From SP202 sp036339395 (GTDB taxonomy: Bacteria; Planctomycetota; Phycisphaerae; Phycisphaerales; SM1A02), in contig JAYZBD010000094.1 in the NCBI GenBank assembly GCA_036339395.1, positions 1 through 21,492 of the forward strand: a DNA stretch of 21,492 nt, read 5' to 3'. Within the stretch, counting starts at the first letter, position 1. Every line of letters begins with the position of its first letter. The notes below the pieces were generated by a model that worked only from the letters and a program-made list of their open reading frames with translations, made no database searches and was not told the origin of the DNA. The position numbers and the translations under genes were made by a program. Shown here in pieces: positions 14,452 through 21,492 of this stretch.

Positions 14452-15486
14452 ATGCTCATCGACCGTGCCACGATCTTTGTTCGATCAGGCAAGGGTGGTC
14501 ATGGATGCATGAGCTTCCGGCGTGAGAAGTACATTCCCAAGGGTGGTCCAGACGGGGGTGATGGTGGACGAGGTGGAGACGTCGTGCTGGTTGGTGATGA
14601 CAGCCTGAGCACGCTGCTTTCCTTGACGCCCCGACCCCATTACAGGGCTGAATCGGGGCAGGGCGGCATGGGCAAGAGCAGGATCGGTCGCAATGGAGAG
14701 AACTGCATTGTCAAGGTACCGCTGGGGACACTTGTCCATGATCGCGACTCCGGCGAACTCATCGTGGACATCTGTGACAACGGTCAACGAATGGTTGTCG
14801 CCGAGGGAGGTGGTGGTGGTCGCGGCAACGAATCCTTCAAGAGCGCCACGAACCAGACTCCTCGTGAATCGACGCCGGGAGGCGAATGGGTCGAGCGAAC
14901 ACTCAGGCTCGAGTTGAAACTGATCGCGGACATCGGCCTCGTGGGACTGCCCAATGCCGGGAAGTCGACCATGCTCTGCTCGATATCACGAGCTCGTCCG
15001 AAGGTTGCCGACTACCCGTTCACCACCCTGTCCCCGCACCTGGGAATCGCCGAGTTGCCACGCCATCGTCGACTGCTTGTCGCCGATATCCCCGGACTGA
15101 TCGAGGGCGCAGCGGATGGGGCGGGTCTCGGACATGATTTCCTCCGGCACATCGAGCGGACGAACAGTATCGTGCATGTCATCGATGTCATGCCATTCGA
15201 CGGTTCCGACCCGGTGGCGAATTACAGGGCGATCCGCAGGGAACTTGGCGAGTATTCCGAGACCCTCGCGAAGAAACCCGAGACGCTCGTTTTGAACAAG
15301 ATCGACCTTGTCCCCGAGGCTGATCGTGCTTCCCACATACAGGTCATCGTGGAGGGGTTGGAGTGTTCATCGGCCCCGCTCGTCATCAGCGGCCTCACCG
15401 GGGAGGGCATCGATGTCCTCCTGGAAACGCTCTGGAAGCAAGTCCATGAGCAGGCACCCGGTAGCTGGGAGTCACCCAGTTCCTGA
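14452..15486 (+). CDS. obgE: Obg-family GTPase (ObgE/CgtA)
   Basis: A 344-residue protein with ATG 14452 and AGGA nine bases upstream. The N-terminal Obg domain (1-158) is Gly-rich: RSGKGGHGCMSFRREKY, GGPDGGDGGRGGDV, GGGGGRGNESF. The GTPase domain (about 159-332) has G1 GLPNAGKST (165-173), switch I YPFTTLSPHLG, G3 DIPG (212-215), G4 NKID (282-285) and a G5-like SGLTGEG (313-319). The variable C-terminal OCT domain is lacking. Obg proteins bind the 50S subunit and act in ribosome assembly and stress responses, which fits the placement after rpmA. Confidence 0.96.
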   Translation: MLIDRATIFVRSGKGGHGCMSFRREKYIPKGGPDGGDGGRGGDVVLVGDDSLSTLLSLTPRPHYRAESGQGGMGKSRIGRNGENCIVKVPLGTLVHDRDSGELIVDICDNGQRMVVAEGGGGGRGNESFKSATNQTPRESTPGGEWVERTLRLELKLIADIGLVGLPNAGKSTMLCSISRARPKVADYPFTTLSPHLGIAELPRHRRLLVADIPGLIEGAADGAGLGHDFLRHIERTNSIVHVIDVMPFDGSDPVANYRAIRRELGEYSETLAKKPETLVLNKIDLVPEADRASHIQVIVEGLECSSAPLVISGLTGEGIDVLLETLWKQVHEQAPGSWESPSS

Positions 15487-15505
15487 GTCCCAGGTCGTGT
15501 TTTTT
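15465..15505 (+). terminator. possible terminator after obgE
   Basis: CTGGGA (15465-15470) and TCCCAG (15488-15493) can pair across a 17-base loop spanning the obgE stop codon, and a T6 run follows at 15500-15505. The T-run is six bases past the stem rather than adjoining it, and a competing CTGGG/CCCAG stem exists, so this is a weak call. Confidence 0.3.
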
Positions 15506-15736
15506 CAAGTCAATGCAATGCAGGCTGGTGAGGGGGCGTTCTTCAACTGCACCCGGCCTGGCCGGCCATGACAGGAACGCGAAAGGAGTCATGGTCGGTA
15601 CCCAGGCCTCGGCGAACACGCTCTCTCTCGGACACACGTGCGGTCCGCTCCACCAGGCCCCTGAAGGGTCTCGTGGAGCGCGATCGGCACGGTTCGCCGG
15701 CAGGAGAATGAAGTCGACCCACGAAAGGAACCGACC

Positions 15737-16399
15737 ATGAACATTCGATCAATCACCGCACTCATCACCCTCGGGCTGTTCGTCTGCATCGCAGCAGCAC
15801 TCGGAGGGCAGAACGACACGGGCGACCTGCCTGCCCGGGCCGGCCATGTTCCCGGGAAGTTCAATTTCACAGGGGGGAGCATCGTCGAGTTCACCCAGGC
15901 CATTCGGGATCGATGGCCGGATACGAACATCGTCGTTGCACAGGAGGTCACCGAGTTCGAGGTGCCTTCCATGGATCTTGCACGGGTCGATCCCGGCAGC
16001 CTCCTGTCTCTCCTGGAACATGGAGGTGGTGGACACAAGGGCACGGATTGGATGTGCATGGTCACGCCCATACAGGTCGGGACGGGGGGTCTGCTCTACC
16101 ACGTCGAAGGTCGGCACATGGCGAAGTCGGCAGCGAAGGTCGAGGTCGGCGTCAAGCCTGTAGAAGTCATGTGCGTCCAGTCAATCCGTCGCCTGGTCGA
16201 GAACGGTTTCTCACCCCAGCAGATCATCGATGCCGTAGAGAAGGCGATCATTGCAGATGGGTTTGCGAAGGAGGACTACGAGATCCTGCATGACGAACCG
16301 ACGAGGCTGCTCATCATTCACGGCCCTGACAGGGCGGTTGAAGACGCGATTGAAACGCTGGATGCGATCGAGGTATCCAGGCATCCCTCGAGGTCATGA
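15737..16399 (+). CDS. secreted protein with secretin N-domain-like features
   Basis: A 220-residue protein with ATG 15737 and AAGGA seven bases upstream. Residues 1-24 form a signal peptide (IRSITALITLGLFVCIAAALGG). Residues about 40-95 read like a short secretin/TonB N-terminal (STN) or secretin-N0 domain: FNFTGGSIVEFTQAIRDRWP, TNIVVAQEV, then a Leu-rich SLLSLLE. The C-terminal part (about 140-210) has a second alpha/beta unit ending LLIIHGPDRAVEDAIETLD, similar to the ring-building modules of secretins. No beta-barrel secretin domain is present, so it would be a stand-alone periplasmic module. The similarity is by pattern only. The 250 bases upstream hold no convincing gene. Confidence 0.72.
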   Translation: MNIRSITALITLGLFVCIAAALGGQNDTGDLPARAGHVPGKFNFTGGSIVEFTQAIRDRWPDTNIVVAQEVTEFEVPSMDLARVDPGSLLSLLEHGGGGHKGTDWMCMVTPIQVGTGGLLYHVEGRHMAKSAAKVEVGVKPVEVMCVQSIRRLVENGFSPQQIIDAVEKAIIADGFAKEDYEILHDEPTRLLIIHGPDRAVEDAIETLDAIEVSRHPSRS

Positions 16400-16400
16400 T

Positions 16401-16422
16401 GGGGCCATGCCCCTCCCCGGGG
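16401..16422. terminator. GC-rich hairpin between convergent genes
   Basis: GGGGC-CAT-GCCCC (16401-16413) followed by the palindrome CCCCGGGG (16415-16422) fills the 24-base gap between the convergent gene at 15737 and the second thioredoxin-like gene. It has no T-tract. It may serve as a factor-assisted bidirectional terminator. Confidence 0.35.
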
Positions 16423-16423
16423 T

Positions 16424-16999
16424 TCAGTCGCCGTGCAGTTCCCGCAACCTCGGGCTGAGTCGAAGGAGCCATTGCACCCGCTCGACTTCGTCGAGCATCT
16501 CCCCGAGGACCTCCCGAACAGGATCATCCGAGGGCTGGGCGATCACGGGTGCATCGTCGCCGAGAGCCTTCCTGGCCATCGAGCGATACCGGCTGAGGGT
16601 TCGATCTCCGAAGCGGGCGCAGGGATGGTAGTCCTCGGCCATGAACCAGGTCAATGGAACCCTGTACCCGTCATTGATCCTGTTGGCGACGATCAACTCC
16701 GCGAACTCTTCGCTTCGCGGAATGAAACGGAGTTCAACGAGATCTCCAGCCGCCTCCGAGATTCGTTGCAAGGCTGCGCCCTGAAGGGCGCAGTCCCCGC
16801 ACCATTGCCCGGTGAGGCAGAGGATCTTCATGGGGCGTGTGAAGGATTCGACACGAGCTGCCTGGGCCTGGTCGAGTTCCAGGAGGCCGTGCCGTTCATG
16901 CCACTGGTGTTGGTGATGTTCTTCACCAGCTTCGACGAACTCCTTGAATGGAATCCCTTGTTGGAAGGCGTCGTGCAGGATTGCGGCTGTCATCAACAT
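16424..16999 (-). CDS. thioredoxin-fold protein, second of a tandem pair
   Basis: A 191-residue protein starting at ATG 16999, four bases after the stop of its paralogue; AAGGAT at the end of that gene supplies the ribosome binding site. The frame continues upstream to 17293 only as a shadow of the paralogue. The fold is marked by MKILCLTGQWCGDC (CxxC C67/C70) and cis-Pro P115 in YRVPLTWF, followed by MAEDYHPCARFGDRTLSRYR, a pattern of the Thioredoxin_9 type. It shares the C-terminal EVERVQWLLRLSPRLRELHGD with its partner. An N-terminal helical region carries a His-rich segment (EHHQHQWHERH). The role is unknown; thiol reductase or disulfide handling is likely. No signal peptide, so cytosolic. 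Confidence 0.85.
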   Translation of the reverse strand: MLMTAAILHDAFQQGIPFKEFVEAGEEHHQHQWHERHGLLELDQAQAARVESFTRPMKILCLTGQWCGDCALQGAALQRISEAAGDLVELRFIPRSEEFAELIVANRINDGYRVPLTWFMAEDYHPCARFGDRTLSRYRSMARKALGDDAPVIAQPSDDPVREVLGEMLDEVERVQWLLRLSPRLRELHGD

Positions 17000-17003
17000 C
17001 TGT

Positions 17004-17579
17004 TCAATCCTTGTGAGCCGTCCTGAGTCTGCCACTGAGTCGAAGGAGCAGATGGACACGTTCAAACTCATCGAGCCAGTCCGTGACGAGATCCTCGAGC
17101 AGGGAATCGCCGGCTGGTGCTCCCGGGAGGGGGCAACTGGGGCCGAGGTTCCTGGAGGCAAGATGCCTGTAGTAGCGCAGTGTGCGGTCTCCCATGGCGG
17201 ATACTGGCTCGAAGTCCTCGGCCATGAAGAGTACGACCGGGACCCGGTGGCCATCGTTGATGGCAACTTCCTCCATGAGGAGGGGGGCGGCATCCCTATC
17301 GATGTACTTCAATTCGATGCATGGTGCTGCATCTGCAAGTGCCTGGAGGACGGGACCCTGGCGGACGCAGTCCCCGCACCAGATCCCCGAGATCATGAGG
17401 ATCGGCATGCTCCGGGTGAACATGGAAAGCAGTCGTTCCTGGTCGGAGTCGAGTTGGACCTGTGAGCGGGTCTCTTGCCACGGTTCGGCCTTGACTGGGT
17501 CACTCTCCAGGTATTCATTCCACCCCAGGGCTGATTCGAAGGCCTCTTCCAGTTGCCGGGCACGGAGTCCAGGTGGCAT
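17004..17579 (-). CDS. thioredoxin-fold protein, first of a tandem pair
   Basis: A 191-residue protein whose ATG 17579 follows the mutS stop by three bases, with GGGAG inside the mutS tail as ribosome binding site. Residues 58-71 give MPILMISGIWCGDC with CxxC C68/C71, then a cis-Pro (P114) in HRVPVVLF and MAEDFEPVSAMGDRTLRYYR. It equals its downstream paralogue in length and shares the WCGDC, MAED, GDRTL and C-terminal LLLRLSGRL blocks, so the two arose by tandem duplication but have diverged well. The family resembles Thioredoxin_9. Both are cytosolic by lack of a signal peptide. Co-transcription with mutS is likely; whether it means shared function is unknown. Confidence 0.87.
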   Translation of the reverse strand: MPPGLRARQLEEAFESALGWNEYLESDPVKAEPWQETRSQVQLDSDQERLLSMFTRSMPILMISGIWCGDCVRQGPVLQALADAAPCIELKYIDRDAAPLLMEEVAINDGHRVPVVLFMAEDFEPVSAMGDRTLRYYRHLASRNLGPSCPLPGAPAGDSLLEDLVTDWLDEFERVHLLLRLSGRLRTAHKD

Positions 17580-17582
17580 GCT

Positions 17583-20303
17583 TCAGCACTCCCGGTCCTG
17601 CTTGATCAACTGCCGGAGCCTGTCAAATGCCTCCAGTGGCGTCATGGTGTCCAGGTTGATGCTTCGGAGCGCATCGATCGCGGGGTTTTCCTTGGTACCT
17701 GCAAAGAGCCATGGCTGATCACCAGCAGCCGGATCGGTGCCTGGTGATCTCGAATCGCCTTCCGTCTGCACACTGAGAGTGTCCAGAAGTTGCCGAGCGC
17801 GATGGAGTGTTTCTGCAGGGACTCCTGCAAGTTGTGCAACATGGATCCCGTAGCTTCGATCAGTACTTCCAGGCTCGATTCGATGAAGGAATACGATTCG
17901 GTCTTCCCATTCCTTTACGGCAACATGGAGATTCGTAATCGGCTCGCATTGATCAGCAAGTGCCGTGATCTCGTGGTAGTGGGTTGCAAAGAGTGTCCTG
18001 CTTCCCCTGGCTGCCAGGGATTCAGTGATGGCCCAGGCCAGGGAGAGCCCATCGAGGGTGCTGGTGCCCCGGCCGATCTCGTCAAGGATGATGAGGCTTC
18101 GCTTCGTTGCATGGTGGAGGATGTTTGCCGTTTCGGTCATTTCGACCATGAACGTGGAACGACCAGCATGCAATTCATCCGAGGCACCGATCCGGGTGAA
18201 TATCCGGTCGACGACCCCGATGGTGGCCTTCCTGGCTGGAACGAAGCAGCCCGTATGCGCCAGGAGAACGATGAGTGCCACCTGCCGGATGTAGGTGCTC
18301 TTGCCTGCCATGTTCGGACCCGTGATGAGGGCGAAGCTCGGGGCTCCCTCTCCTCCAAGCATGGTGTCATTGGGAACGAAGTCAGAGCCGAGCATCGAAT
18401 CAAGTACGGGGTGACGACCCTGGACGATGTCAAGGTCGAGCTCGCCGGTCAGGGCTGGTCGAACCAGTCCATGCCTGGAAGCGAGGGAGGCAAACCCCGC
18501 CAGGACGTCCAGGTCGGCTATGGCTTCCGCGAACTCATGCAGTGCATTGCCGGCAGCATCGATGGCACGGCAGAGATCCTCGAACAACTGCTGCTCCCGT
18601 TCGATGGCCCGTTGCTCGGCAGTAAGCACGCGATCTTCGTACTCCTTCAGTTCAGGAGTGATGTATCGCTCGGCATTCTTCAGTGTCTGCTTTCGGTTGA
18701 ACGTGATGGGCACGCTTGCTGCATTCGCATTGGTCACCTCGATGTAGTACCCGAAGACCTTGTTGAAGCCGATCTTCAGGGAAGGGATCCCGGTTTCCTC
18801 GGACAACTGCTGCTGGTAGTCGGCAAGCCAGCTCGTGCCGTCACGCTGAAGCAGGCGTGCTTCATCCAGTTCAGGGTCGATGCCGTCCCTGACGAGGCCG
18901 CCGTCACGGATGTGCGACGGGGGATCATCGACGCATGTTCCCGAGAGATACTCCCCGAGTGGAGAGGTGATGTCCGAAGAACCGGTCAAGCGGGCGTGCA
19001 GGGATTGAAAGGCCGGGTCATCTTCGATCAGGAGTGCCAGGTCTGGCAGGACCTGGAGCGATCGTCCAAGGCCGACGATGTCACGAGGAGTTGCTCGACG
19101 CATTGCAACTCGACCACTGATCCGTGCCACGTCCTGGATGGTTCCAATGGTTTCGCGAACCTGGATTCGCCGTTCCTCATCGCCTGCCAACCGTTCGACG
19201 GCATCGAGGCGCTGCTCGATGGCCTCCTGGTCACGGAGCGGGAAACAGACCCAGTCACGGAGACGACGCCTGCCCATGGGAGTCCGGGCGTTCTGGAGAA
19301 CGGACAGGAGTGAACCCTCGGTTCCACCTGATCGCATCGTTCGTTCCAGTTCAAGGCTCCGAATGGTGCTTGCATCAAGCGCCATCTCCTGGTCAGGGGA
19401 TTCCCGCCTCGGAGGCTGCAGGTGGGTCAGCGCTTTCCTGTCGGGCATTCCAGGCTGTGTTTCAAGGAGGTATGCGAGAAGAGCACCTGCAACTCCGAGG
19501 GCAGGTTCCGCATCAGCGAATCCATATCCCTCCATGCTGGAGACACTCCAATGCCTGCAGAGCGTCCGGGAAGCTTCCTCTGCCTGGAAGGCCCATCCCG
19601 GCCTGGTCGTCGAGGCTGATCCAATAAGGGCATGCGCCTCTGCAACGAGGTCGATGGTGGAATCCAACTCGTCGGCATGGAGGATCTCGGATGGTCCCAG
19701 TCGTACCAGTTCATCGAGCGCGTGCTGTGAGGGTACGGTTCGAAGCTTGAAGTCGCCGGTGGACAGTTCAGCAACTGCGATATCCATGACATCGTTGTTC
19801 CCGCTTCGGCGAGGCATGATTGCAGCAACCTTGTTGGCAACACCATCATTGAGCAGCGAATCATCGACGAGTGTCCCGGGGGTCAGCACTCGTGTGACAG
19901 CACGTTCTACAACGCCCTTGGCTTCGCTCGGGTCCTGGACCTGCTCACAGACGGCCACGCGATGACCCTGTTCAATGAGCCGGCGGAGGTAGTTGTCGGC
20001 AGCGTGGTAGGGAACACCGGCCATGGGAATCCCTGCAGATCGCTCGGTGAGGGTGATTCCCAGCGCGGCGTGGGCAACGCGGGCATCCTCGTCGAACATC
20101 TCGTAGAAATCACCCATCCTGAAGAACAGGATGCAATCCGGGTGCGAAGCCTTGAACGAGGCGTACTGGCGCATGGCCGGGGTATCTCGTGGATCCCGCT
20201 TCTTCTTCTTCTTCCCCGGGGCCTTGGCCCCAGCGTTGGTGGAACGCATCGTCGGATTGTAGCGTCGTGTCGTCGTTCCTCCCGGGTTCATCAGGAATCT
20301 CAC
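17583..20303 (-). CDS. mutS: DNA mismatch repair protein MutS
   Basis: 906 residues from a GTG at 20303 preceded by AAAAGG; an ATG at 20249 (888 residues) is an alternative with no clear ribosome binding site. The mismatch-reading domain has the F-x-E motif in FFRMGDFYEMF (F66, E68). The ATPase domain has Walker A GPNMAGKST near 661-669, LIILDEIGRGTSTLDG, and the His-containing FATHYHE. Domains II-IV are of normal length, so this is the repair-type MutS1 and not MutS2 or MutS5. A basic run KKKKKRD (31-37) near the N-terminus precedes the conserved part and is encoded by a (CTT)5 tract on the plus strand. Two thioredoxin-like genes follow in the same operon; mutL is not in the window. Confidence 0.97.
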   Translation of the reverse strand: MRFLMNPGGTTTRRYNPTMRSTNAGAKAPGKKKKKRDPRDTPAMRQYASFKASHPDCILFFRMGDFYEMFDEDARVAHAALGITLTERSAGIPMAGVPYHAADNYLRRLIEQGHRVAVCEQVQDPSEAKGVVERAVTRVLTPGTLVDDSLLNDGVANKVAAIMPRRSGNNDVMDIAVAELSTGDFKLRTVPSQHALDELVRLGPSEILHADELDSTIDLVAEAHALIGSASTTRPGWAFQAEEASRTLCRHWSVSSMEGYGFADAEPALGVAGALLAYLLETQPGMPDRKALTHLQPPRRESPDQEMALDASTIRSLELERTMRSGGTEGSLLSVLQNARTPMGRRRLRDWVCFPLRDQEAIEQRLDAVERLAGDEERRIQVRETIGTIQDVARISGRVAMRRATPRDIVGLGRSLQVLPDLALLIEDDPAFQSLHARLTGSSDITSPLGEYLSGTCVDDPPSHIRDGGLVRDGIDPELDEARLLQRDGTSWLADYQQQLSEETGIPSLKIGFNKVFGYYIEVTNANAASVPITFNRKQTLKNAERYITPELKEYEDRVLTAEQRAIEREQQLFEDLCRAIDAAGNALHEFAEAIADLDVLAGFASLASRHGLVRPALTGELDLDIVQGRHPVLDSMLGSDFVPNDTMLGGEGAPSFALITGPNMAGKSTYIRQVALIVLLAHTGCFVPARKATIGVVDRIFTRIGASDELHAGRSTFMVEMTETANILHHATKRSLIILDEIGRGTSTLDGLSLAWAITESLAARGSRTLFATHYHEITALADQCEPITNLHVAVKEWEDRIVFLHRIEPGSTDRSYGIHVAQLAGVPAETLHRARQLLDTLSVQTEGDSRSPGTDPAAGDQPWLFAGTKENPAIDALRSINLDTMTPLEAFDRLRQLIKQDREC

Positions 20304-20337
20304 CGGTGGGCCTTTTGATAGGGCGTATGATGGCGGG

Positions 20338-21492
20338 ATGGACTATCTGATCCTCTTGTTGGGAATCGGGATCGGCATTGCGCTGGGTTCGATCGGCGTC
20401 ATCGCCTTCAGGCGGGGAGAGAATGATGGTCTGGCCAGGGCCCAGGAGGCATCGCGTCAGATGGAGTCCCGGATCGGCGATCTCCGCGCAGAAGTCGATG
20501 GGGCTCGCGAGGCGGAGACGCAGGCCCGCGAACAGCTGGCGGCCCTTGAACCTGAACTCAAGGCGGCGACTGAGCGGTTCCAGGAGCAGAAGCTCTTTCT
20601 CGAGCAGGCGCAGAAACAGATGGCCGAGACCTTCGCCGCACGTGGTCAGGAAGCCTTGAAGGTCAACAGCGATCAGTTCCTGAAACTGGCCGAGCAGACC
20701 TATGCGCCGATGAAGAAGCTTCTCGAAGAGCAGAACAAGGCGGTTGCGGAACTCGAGTCCAAACGCATGAAGGCGTATACCCAGCTGGATTCCTCGATCA
20801 AGCATCTGATCGAAGGCCATGAGAAGCTCGATGCGACCGCCGGACAACTGGCGTCGGCGTTGCGCCGTCCCGATCAGCGGGGGCGCTGGGGCGAGATGCA
20901 GTTGCGGAACGTGGTGGAACTCGCGGGCATGCTCAAGCACTGTGATTTCTTCGAACAGTCCAGCACGTCGACCGAAGCGGGCGCTCATCGACCGGACATG
21001 CTGGTGCGCATGCCCGGTGACGGGAAGATCATCGTCGATGCCAAGTCGCCACTGCAGCATTATCTCGAAGCGCTGGATCAGCCTGCCGGCAGCGATGAAC
21101 GGGATGGCCTGATGGTCAAGCATGCCGAATCCGTACAGGCGCACGCCCGTGCGCTCTGGAAGAAGGAATACTGGAAGAGCTTCGATCCGACGCCGGAACT
21201 GGTCGTGATGTTCGTTCCGCTCGAATCGGCATTCGTGGCCGCACTCGAGGTCAAACCCGATCTGCATGCCAGAGCGCTTGAAAACAAGGTGCTCATCGCA
21301 ACGCCGACGCTGCTGCTGGGTCTGCTGCGATCCGTGGCCTGGGGATGGCGGCAGGAATCGGTGGCGGAGAACGCGCAGCGGATCGCCGATCTGGGACGTG
21401 TCCTGCATGATCGCATCGGTGTGTTGCTGGGCTACTGGAACGATGTGGGACGAAAACTCGATTCGGCGGTCACGTCGTACAACAAGGCGGTC
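20338..21492 (+). CDS. rmuC: RmuC-family DNA recombination protein (partial, runs off the window)
   Basis: The frame is open from ATG 20338 to the edge, 385 codons. A membrane helix at about 3-23 (LILLLGIGIGIALGSIGVI) is followed by a long coiled coil (about 30-165, rich in Glu, Gln, Ala) and the RmuC domain from about 175, with GRWGEMQLRNVVELAG, MLVRMPGDGKIIVDAKSPL and ATPTLLLGLLRSVAWGWRQ. This order is typical of the family, which in E. coli limits DNA inversions at short repeats and has a nuclease-like core. The 34-base gap to the divergent mutS start holds TATGAT (20326-20331), a possible -10, but no evident -35. The Shine-Dalgarno is weak. The C-terminal end is missing only because the window stops. 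Confidence 0.93.
   Translation, partial: MDYLILLLGIGIGIALGSIGVIAFRRGENDGLARAQEASRQMESRIGDLRAEVDGAREAETQAREQLAALEPELKAATERFQEQKLFLEQAQKQMAETFAARGQEALKVNSDQFLKLAEQTYAPMKKLLEEQNKAVAELESKRMKAYTQLDSSIKHLIEGHEKLDATAGQLASALRRPDQRGRWGEMQLRNVVELAGMLKHCDFFEQSSTSTEAGAHRPDMLVRMPGDGKIIVDAKSPLQHYLEALDQPAGSDERDGLMVKHAESVQAHARALWKKEYWKSFDPTPELVVMFVPLESAFVAALEVKPDLHARALENKVLIATPTLLLGLLRSVAWGWRQESVAENAQRIADLGRVLHDRIGVLLGYWNDVGRKLDSAVTSYNKAV

Noticed and set aside
15513..15740. 75-codon frame before the secretin-N-like gene, ending in an ATGA overlap
   Set aside because: No Shine-Dalgarno, no domain and shadow-like composition; the overlap alone is not enough.
17790..19313. 507-codon plus-strand frame opposite mutS
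   Set aside because: It lies wholly inside the clear mutS gene on the other strand, has no known motif or start signal, and is a shadow of mutS codon bias.
20110..21408. 432-codon minus-strand frame opposite rmuC and the mutS start
   Set aside because: It crosses the divergent gap and opposes two well supported genes; its composition is Arg/Leu-rich shadow.
1..21492. CRISPR arrays, tRNA or rRNA genes, insertion sequences, integrases
   Set aside because: I saw no regular spaced repeats, no cloverleaf-type or rRNA-like sequence and no transposase or integrase motifs. A tool such as tRNAscan-SE or ISEScan would be the decisive check.

Overview
The window looks like a chromosomal segment of a flagellated, Gram-negative-type bacterium of moderately high G+C. 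The mix of secreted orphan proteins, a dnaA without dnaN beside it, an rpmA-obg pair without rplU and a scattered flagellar cluster would fit a planctomycete (Phycisphaerae-like). That placement is an inference from style; no marker in the window settles it.

Layout. (1) 1-7179, plus strand: the tail of an unknown gene, an RDD-domain membrane protein, then a flagellar block: FlgN-like chaperone, cytosolic histidine kinase (FlrB/FleS type), sigma-54 response regulator (FlrC/FleR type), FliE and FliF. The chaperone, kinase and regulator genes are joined by ATGA overlaps. (2) 7180-7590: no recognised gene, one small ORF with a strong ribosome binding site. (3) 7591-13289, minus strand: read in the order of transcription, a GNAT acetyltransferase, a 434-base non-coding stretch with repeats and DnaA-box-like sites, dnaA, a secreted HEAT-like protein and a DegT-family aminotransferase. 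(4) 13367-16399, plus strand: a secreted orphan, rpmA (L27), obgE and a secreted protein with secretin-N-like features. (5) 16424-20303, minus strand: mutS followed by two tandem 191-residue thioredoxin-fold paralogues. (6) 20338 to the end, plus strand: rmuC, cut by the window edge.

The most notable observation is that the FliF protein carries, after its second membrane helix, a C-terminal domain that reads as the torque-generating C-terminal domain of FliG, while the FliG N-terminal and middle domains are absent. No separate fliG, fliH or fliI follows. This would be a natural MS-ring/rotor fusion. Other points of interest are the perfect inverted repeat and the AT-rich, DnaA-box-like patch upstream of dnaA, the altered DnaA-box recognition signature, the mutS-trx-trx operon, and hairpins between rpmA and obgE and elsewhere.

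How the genes work together: the kinase/regulator pair would activate sigma-54-dependent flagellar genes. FlgN would chaperone the hook-associated proteins, and FliE and FliF would form the rod adaptor and the MS ring. The rest of the window is housekeeping: replication initiation, ribosome assembly, mismatch repair and RmuC-type genome maintenance.
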